A DNA stretch of 10,275 nt. It comes from SFEB01 sp964612455 (GTDB taxonomy: Bacteria; Bacillota; Clostridia; Christensenellales; CAG-314). Of this stretch, positions 6,235-10,275 are shown one piece after another. Both the position numbers and the translations under genes were made by a program. The stretch is from NCBI GenBank assembly GCA_964612455.1, contig CAZTCB010000040.1, positions 1-10,275 on the forward strand. The letters are read 5' to 3'. Each line of letters opens with the position of its first letter. Positions within the stretch are counted from its first letter, which is position 1. The notes below the pieces were generated by a model that was not told the DNA's origin, made no database searches, and worked only from the letters and a program-made list of their open reading frames with translations.

Positions 6235-6966
6235 ATGACGGATTTTATTTCGCTTTTGTTTATATTTATGGCGAGTGCGGTGACGGGTTGGGTGATAGAG
6301 CTTTTTTACCGACGTTTCGTCAGCCTCAAGCGGTGGATAAACCCCGGGTTTTTAAACGGACCGTATTTACCGATGTACGGTTTCGGTGCGGTTATTCTTT
6401 ATTGCGCGTGTTTTTTGCCCTTGCCAAAGTGGTGCGTCGCAATCATTCTCGCGGTGTCGTTGACCGTGTTGGAGTACGTGACGGGGCTGATATTTATTAA
6501 AGGACTAAAAATCAAGTTGTGGGACTATTCTTCTCGCGCGGGGAACGTGCAAGGGATAATATGCCCGTTGTACTCGTTGTTTTGGTCGGCGATAGCCTTT
6601 GCTTTCGTCTTTCTTTTGTTTGAGCCGATGCACATGGCGGCACAACGGGTGTCGGCAAACCTGTCGTCGGTGTTTGTACTCGGTTTGTTTTACGGCGTAT
6701 TTGCTGTAGACGTCTGCGTCAGCTTTAATCTGTCCTTAAAGGTGCGTACCGTCGCTAAAAAACTTAAAGAAATCGTCCACTACGAGGAGTTGAAAGCTTT
6801 CGTCAACGAAAGAAGAAAAAAGAATATGACGCGGCGCAGATTTTTGTTTCCGTTGTCGGGAGTTTCTTTGCGCGAGCTGATAGAAGACTGGCGCGGCAAG
6901 AAAAACGGCGCGCAAACCAAAGAAAACGCGTCGTCGGACGACGCCGAAAAAACAGAACGAACGTAA
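6235..6966 (+). CDS. PF06541-type membrane protein (CmpB-like putative ABC permease)
   Basis: A 243-residue integral membrane protein matching the Firmicutes family named 'putative ABC-transporter type IV' or CmpB-like. Family hallmarks seen: GWVIELFYRR near residue 18, NPGFLNGPYLPMYGFGAV at about 36-53, LEYVTG near 79, and the LWDYSSRAGNVQGIICPLYSLFW block at about 95-117. Five hydrophobic segments span roughly residues 3-20, 45-61, 66-90, 108-129 and 143-168. A charged cytoplasmic tail (about residues 170-243) ends in a Lys/Glu/Asp-rich stretch. Despite its name, transport by this family is not demonstrated, and no ATPase partner is in the window. The GGGAG at 6220-6224, 10 nt before the ATG, is a modest ribosome binding site. 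It follows the lipoprotein gene after a terminator, so it either has a weak promoter of its own or depends on read-through. Confidence 0.85.
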   Translation: MTDFISLLFIFMASAVTGWVIELFYRRFVSLKRWINPGFLNGPYLPMYGFGAVILYCACFLPLPKWCVAIILAVSLTVLEYVTGLIFIKGLKIKLWDYSSRAGNVQGIICPLYSLFWSAIAFAFVFLLFEPMHMAAQRVSANLSSVFVLGLFYGVFAVDVCVSFNLSLKVRTVAKKLKEIVHYEELKAFVNERRKKNMTRRRFLFPLSGVSLRELIEDWRGKKNGAQTKENASSDDAEKTERT

Positions 6967-7077
6967 GCAATCGTCGTTTTTTTCGCCAAAGCGGCGACGG
7001 TTATCGACGCGGACGGGTGCGTTTTAATTAAAGCAAAGAGAATAACGAAAAAAGCCACACGGGTGCGAATAAAAAAC

Positions 7078-7116
7078 AAAAAGAACCGACACGGGTGTCT
7101 CCGTATCGGTTCTTTT
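7078..7116. terminator. Bidirectional terminator between the CmpB-like gene and the aminopeptidase
   Basis: A long stem, AAAAGAACCGA pairing with TCGGTTCTTTT, extends after one C-A mismatch into ACGG/CCGT with loop GTGTCT. On the minus strand it is followed by a T-rich tract (7064-7081 region), ideal for ending the aminopeptidase transcript, whose stop is about 30 nt away. On the plus strand it ends in TTCTTTT and can close the CmpB-like transcript. Confidence 0.85.
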
Positions 7117-7145
7117 GCTTCGGGTTTTTTACCCGCGGTTGACTA

Positions 7146-8543
7146 TTAGTGTTTAAAGAAAGCGAGATAAGCTCTGTACGCGTTGTAAATATCGACTTTT
7201 GCCGCCAATTCAAACGGAGAGTGCATGCTCAAAATGGGTACGCCCACGTCGACGACGTCGATGTTCATATGCGCGACGTAAGCGGCTACCGTTCCGCCGC
7301 CACCCATATCGACTGCTCCGAGCTCGCCTATCTGCCAATAGACTTTTTCTTCGTCCATCATGGCTACGACCTTTTGCATCGTTTCGGCGCTGGCGTCGTT
7401 GCTGCCGCTCTTGCCGCGTGCGCCCGTGTATTTGGTCAGGACGCAACCCTTGCCTACGTAGCTTGCGTTCATCGGCTCGTGGACGGAGGGGAAGGTGGGA
7501 TCAAACGCCGCGTTGACGTCGCTGCTCATGCAAAGAGCCGCCGTGCAAACGTCTTTGTAATCCACGCCCGCGTTTTGAGCGAGAAACTCTATGTAATGAA
7601 GGATAAAGTCGCTGTTGAGACCGGTGTTGCCTACCGAGCCGATTTCTTCTTTGTCGACCAACGCCGTAATGGTGGTATAGAGAGGGGCTTTGGTATCGAT
7701 TTCTGCCATGAGAGCGGTGTAGCCGCAAACTCTGTCGTCCTGACCTGCCGCTCCGACAAAACCGCGGTCGAGACCGACGTCCGTTGCTTTTGCCGCGGGG
7801 ACGATTTCTATTTCCGCACGGACAAAGTCTTTTTCGACGATGCCGTATTTTTCGTTGAGCAGTTTAAGCGTCATGAGCTTGACGGGTTCTTTGAGGTCTT
7901 TTTCGTCGAAAGGCAGGCAGCCCATGACGATATTGAGTTCTTCGCCCTTGATACCGTCGTTGAGGGTGCGTTTTCCCTGTTCCGCCGCGAGGTGGGGCAA
8001 CAAATCGGTGATGACAAAGACGGGATCGCCCGCTTCCTCACCTATGCAGACCTTGACTTTGGTGCCGTCGGCTTTGCATACGATACCGTGGAGAGCAAGG
8101 GGGATGCATGTCCACTGATACTTTCTTATCCCGCCGTAGTAGTGCGTCTTGAGGTAAGAAATATCGGACTTTTCGTACATGGGGTTGGGTTTAAGGTCGA
8201 GACGGGGTGCGTCAATGTGTGCAAAATTGAGACGCGAGCCTTCCGTCAGGGGGCGTTGACCGAAAGTCGTGGCGATGACGGCTTTTTCGCGGTTGACGAA
8301 ATAAACTTTGTCGCCGGCTTTGTACTGCTTATTGCGGTCAAACGGGGTATAACCTGCTTTTTTCAGCAAATCTACCGAGTATTCGACGCACTCGCGCTCG
8401 GTTTTACCCTTGTTGAGAAAATCTTTGTAACCTTCGCAAAACTCTTGCGCTTTGGCTACTTCGTCTTTGTTTTCTTTGGCGATGTTGGGAATGTTCCAAC
8501 AAAGTTGCTCTTTGAGCAATTGACCTTGTGTTTTTTCTGCCAT
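7146..8543 (-). CDS. M18 family metallo-aminopeptidase
   Basis: A 465-residue cytosolic M18 aminopeptidase, which removes N-terminal residues (in characterised members mainly acidic or neutral ones) from peptides using two zinc ions. The length fits the family. Metal and catalytic residues are in place: His109 in NFAHIDAPRLDLKPNP, Asp269 or Asp270 in GAAGQDDRVC, the Glu299-Glu300 pair in DKEEIGSVGNTG, Asp342 in MSSDVNAAFDP, and His441 in SMHSPFE. The conserved SVHEP and GGGGT segments are also present. The AGGAGA site (8551-8556) is 7 nt before the ATG, and a good sigma-A promoter precedes it, so it is a single-gene unit. Its likely role is peptide turnover and nitrogen recovery. I leave the symbol blank because apeA, apeB and pepC-like names vary in use. 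Confidence 0.95.
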   Translation of the reverse strand: MAEKTQGQLLKEQLCWNIPNIAKENKDEVAKAQEFCEGYKDFLNKGKTERECVEYSVDLLKKAGYTPFDRNKQYKAGDKVYFVNREKAVIATTFGQRPLTEGSRLNFAHIDAPRLDLKPNPMYEKSDISYLKTHYYGGIRKYQWTCIPLALHGIVCKADGTKVKVCIGEEAGDPVFVITDLLPHLAAEQGKRTLNDGIKGEELNIVMGCLPFDEKDLKEPVKLMTLKLLNEKYGIVEKDFVRAEIEIVPAAKATDVGLDRGFVGAAGQDDRVCGYTALMAEIDTKAPLYTTITALVDKEEIGSVGNTGLNSDFILHYIEFLAQNAGVDYKDVCTAALCMSSDVNAAFDPTFPSVHEPMNASYVGKGCVLTKYTGARGKSGSNDASAETMQKVVAMMDEEKVYWQIGELGAVDMGGGGTVAAYVAHMNIDVVDVGVPILSMHSPFELAAKVDIYNAYRAYLAFFKH

Positions 8544-8616
8544 AGTGATATCTCCTGTTTTTTTATTTTTTTTCGATTAAAGCGGCAATCGGCAAGACGC
8601 AACAACCGCTAAACGT

Positions 8617-8645
8617 ATTATAACAAAAATCGTCGTCGAATGCAA
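8617..8645 (-). promoter_or_regulatory. Sigma-A promoter of the aminopeptidase gene
   Basis: On the minus strand -35 TTGCAT (8645-8640), 17 nt, then a perfect -10 TATAAT (8622-8617). The predicted start near 8610 gives a leader of about 67 nt containing the AGGAGA ribosome binding site. Confidence 0.85.
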
Positions 8646-8780
8646 TATAAATCGGTAAATTTTTTTTGGCGGTCGGGTTTATTTTAATGAAAAACGCGGT
8701 GCAATCTTTTTTGTGGGTTGCTTTTTGTCCGTTACCGAAAACCCGATTTTAAACACCGTATAAAATATCCGCCACCCGTC

Positions 8781-8820
8781 GTAAAAAAAAGGATAACGAG
8801 AGTTTTCTCGTTATCCTTTT
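8781..8820. terminator. Strong terminator after prepilin-like gene B
   Basis: A perfect 15-bp stem (8787-8801 with 8806-8820) with a four-base loop. On the minus strand the stem end merges into a run of eight T, so it ends the transcript of gene B, about 75 nt after its stop. The flanking A and T runs of the stem also allow plus-strand termination, although no plus-strand gene reads into it. Confidence 0.9.
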
Positions 8821-8833
8821 AAAATTGTCAATG

Positions 8834-8870
8834 CAATCGCGTAACGATTGGGTAAATCAAAAAGTTTACC
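8834..8870 (-). repeat. Two adjacent small hairpins in the 3' untranslated region of gene B
   Basis: Two perfect 6-bp inverted repeats stand side by side: CAATCG/CGATTG (8834-8839, 8845-8850) and GGTAAA/TTTACC (8851-8856, 8865-8870). With the terminator they would form a series of three stems after the stop codon of gene B. They could protect the mRNA or be chance. Confidence 0.4.
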
Positions 8871-8896
8871 ATTAACTCGTCCGCTAAAAATTCGGA

Positions 8897-10243
8897 CTAA
8901 TTAGTACTATCCCAAGGCTCTTCGTCAAAAGAAGTTTTTGTAAAAGTCTTGTCTACGCTAATACCGCTGACGGTAACTTTTGCTCCCTCAGGCTGATGAA
9001 CGATAACGTTAAATTCCGAATTTTTCGCACTACTATCCGGGTTACCGGTGACGTTTTCGCAAACGTAGGTGCCGGTGGATATATAACCACTACCACTTGC
9101 ACTTGCGGCAAATACGATGTCGGCAGTATACCCCTTAGCACCGCCAGTCCACGTCTCCGCCGTATAAGAACCGTCTGCATCCGTATTGTAAATTTTAGAA
9201 TTAGTAATCGTTGCATTGCAGCCACGGAAATATGCGCCAAACGCCTTTCCTTCGATTATACAATTGTCAATAGTAACGTTTGCATAGATAGGCATATAAA
9301 TTGCCGCATAGCCTTCGGCTGTCGTTTTAACTTTTGTATTGATAATAGAAATTCTTGCTCCGTCAGACGTATCTTTCGAACTGTTTGCAGTAATCGCATA
9401 GCTATTTTTATCTTCAAGCTCTGAATTTACAATATACGTATCAGAAAGACCATCAACGAATACACACGAAGTGTTGTTACAGGAAGGATTATCGATAGTT
9501 ATTTTAACGTTTTCAAGTCTGAGCGTACTGCTGCCGTTTCTAAATACATAGCCTTTTGCTTGGATCGTTGCGTTCTTTACAACAAGTTGACCGCCGTCAT
9601 CCACTCTGAACAAGTTGATGGCACTGTTGTTATTACTTTTATTAGTAGCGGGTACCTCACTGGTAATAGTATGACCGTTTGCGTCGATTATCAACGATTT
9701 TCCTTGACCTACACAGAAAACCCCCTTACCACTACTTAATAGCGTTGTATTCTCATCAAAAGAAAGGTCTTGTTCTAACTTTACCAATACCGGCTCTGTC
9801 GTACTGGATTGTTCAATTGCCGCAGTAAGAGAATTATAATCTGTAACTGCTGTAGTCGGCTCTACGCCATAACCGGTGGATGTCAACAATTCCCAACCTG
9901 TTTGAGCAGTTGCTTTATCTTTGCCAACCAAAACAATTTTGTTATTGGTATTATCCCAATAGAAAGCATATCCCTGCGTAACGGGAACCAATGTGTCGGC
10001 ATTGATGCCGTTTTCGGCAAGAGCTTTTTTGACATCGAGTGCGGTTTTCGGCTTACCATTTTCTGCCGTGTAGATAGACAAGGCGGTATTCATTTGATAA
10101 ACCGCTTGTTCGTCGGCGGAAATATTTGCTTTCTTGATGATACTGCTAAACGTCGGGATAAGTACCGCCGCGAGTATCGCGATTACTGCTATGACTACTA
10201 CCAATTCTATAATGGTAAAGCCTTTTTTATTATTTCTTTTCAT
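8897..10243 (-). CDS. Prepilin-type N-terminal protein with beta-helix-like domain (B)
   Basis: A 448-residue prepilin-like surface protein. The first 40 residues are identical to those of the protein encoded at 659-2035: basic leader, predicted cleavage after Gly8, Phe9, Glu13, and a hydrophobic helix to about 29. Residues 41-120 form the same type of linker domain (EQA..MNT; AFYWDNTNNKIVLV). From about 150 the chain has beta-helix character: rungs near 182-194 (KSLIIDANGHTIT), 219-239, 240-267, 268-290, 297-320, 321-342 and 343-355, each 20-28 residues with patterns like VTIDNCIIEG and ATITNSKIYN. This resembles pectate-lyase-type right-handed parallel beta-helices, but no catalytic site is recognised. 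Cysteines occur at 177, 255, 260, 328, 342 and 395. AGGAG lies 7 nt before the ATG; the promoter is beyond the window. A strong terminator follows. Binding or adhesion is possible but unproven. Confidence 0.9.
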   Translation of the reverse strand: MKRNNKKGFTIIELVVVIAVIAILAAVLIPTFSSIIKKANISADEQAVYQMNTALSIYTAENGKPKTALDVKKALAENGINADTLVPVTQGYAFYWDNTNNKIVLVGKDKATAQTGWELLTSTGYGVEPTTAVTDYNSLTAAIEQSSTTEPVLVKLEQDLSFDENTTLLSSGKGVFCVGQGKSLIIDANGHTITSEVPATNKSNNNSAINLFRVDDGGQLVVKNATIQAKGYVFRNGSSTLRLENVKITIDNPSCNNTSCVFVDGLSDTYIVNSELEDKNSYAITANSSKDTSDGARISIINTKVKTTAEGYAAIYMPIYANVTIDNCIIEGKAFGAYFRGCNATITNSKIYNTDADGSYTAETWTGGAKGYTADIVFAASASGSGYISTGTYVCENVTGNPDSSAKNSEFNVIVHQPEGAKVTVSGISVDKTFTKTSFDEEPWDSTN

Positions 10244-10275
10244 GTTATTTCTCCTATTTATATTTTTTTGTTTGT
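10124..10275 (-). repeat. Shared leader/N-terminal cassette, copy B
   Basis: The inverted counterpart of 627-778, 143 of 152 bases identical, covering 32 nt of leader with its AGGAG ribosome binding site plus codons 1-40 of gene B. Identity is still complete at the window edge, so the repeat probably continues. Copies A and B are about 9.3 kb apart in inverted orientation. Confidence 0.95.

Larger units (their letters stand above)
8544..8896. other. Intergenic region with a promoter, small hairpins and a terminator; no gene
   Basis: 353 bases between the aminopeptidase start and the stop of prepilin-like gene B. It holds, left to right: the ribosome binding site and leader of the aminopeptidase, its promoter (8617-8645), an AT-rich stretch with weak inverted repeats (8673-8760), the terminator of gene B (8781-8820) and two short hairpins in the 3' untranslated region of gene B (8834-8870). 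No reading frame with a ribosome binding site was found. Confidence 0.7.

Noticed and set aside
7149..8612. A 487-codon open frame on the plus strand opposite the aminopeptidase
   Set aside because: It is antisense to a clear M18 enzyme with all catalytic residues, has no family motif or ribosome binding site, and its Phe/Val/Asp/Arg-rich composition is what codon bias on the other strand produces.
8673..8757. Interleaved inverted repeats (TCGGGTTT with AAACCCGA; CGGTG with CACCG) and a GCAATC/GGTTGC stem with T5, suggesting a pseudoknotted RNA or riboswitch
   Set aside because: The pairs are only 5-8 bp in AT-rich intergenic DNA, there is no gene downstream on the plus strand, and no known riboswitch core is recognisable. 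Chance is the simpler reading.
659..10243. The two-cassette arrangement as the ends of a composite transposon
   Set aside because: No transposase, target duplication or terminal inverted repeat is seen, the repeats are coding and leader sequence, and the interval contains essential genes such as murG.
1..10275. CRISPR array, tRNA or rRNA genes, prophage or toxin-antitoxin genes
   Set aside because: Looked for on both strands; no regularly spaced direct repeats, cloverleaf with acceptor end, ribosomal RNA segment or phage/toxin motif was recognised.

Overview
The window reads as a chromosome segment from an uncultured Clostridia-type Firmicute, probably an animal-gut lineage. The evidence is strong AGGAGG-type ribosome binding sites, sigma-A-like promoters, intrinsic terminators, a Gram-positive lipoprotein carrying an RsgI-type domain, a PF06541 (CmpB-like) membrane protein and a Firmicutes-style MurG. 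Assignment below class level is inference.

Layout. 1-156 is AT-rich and non-coding, with two perfect hairpins. 157-597 (+) is a three-helix membrane protein of unknown function. 659-2035 (+) is a prepilin-like protein (A) with a long extracellular repeat domain. 2264-3175 (-) is a WYL-domain transcription regulator; it is divergent from a small Cys/His-containing protein (3315-3587, +), and a palindromic operator candidate lies between them. 3631-4695 (-) is MurG, the lipid II-forming glycosyltransferase. 4892-6103 (+) is a lipoprotein with an extracytoplasmic RsgI/SEAL-like domain and a long helical tail. 6235-6966 (+) is a PF06541 membrane protein. 7146-8543 (-) is an M18 metallo-aminopeptidase. 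8897-10243 (-) is a second prepilin-like protein (B) with a right-handed beta-helix-like domain. Most transcription units end in a recognisable hairpin terminator.

The most unusual element is the pair of prepilin-like genes at the two ends. They point at each other and share a 152-nt cassette made of the 5' untranslated region, the ribosome binding site and the first 40 codons. It has 143/152 identical positions, and every coding difference is synonymous. After codon 40 they keep only a weakly similar linker domain and then carry different surface domains. This looks like a family in which one expression and export cassette is combined with varied passenger domains. Because the two cassettes are in inverted orientation, recombination between them would exchange which passenger lies behind which promoter.

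The middle of the window looks like ordinary housekeeping and envelope genes: murG, an aminopeptidase, a regulator pair and membrane proteins. No tRNA, rRNA, CRISPR array, transposase or phage gene was recognised. No prepilin peptidase or pilus assembly ATPase is present, so export of the two pilin-like proteins must depend on genes elsewhere.
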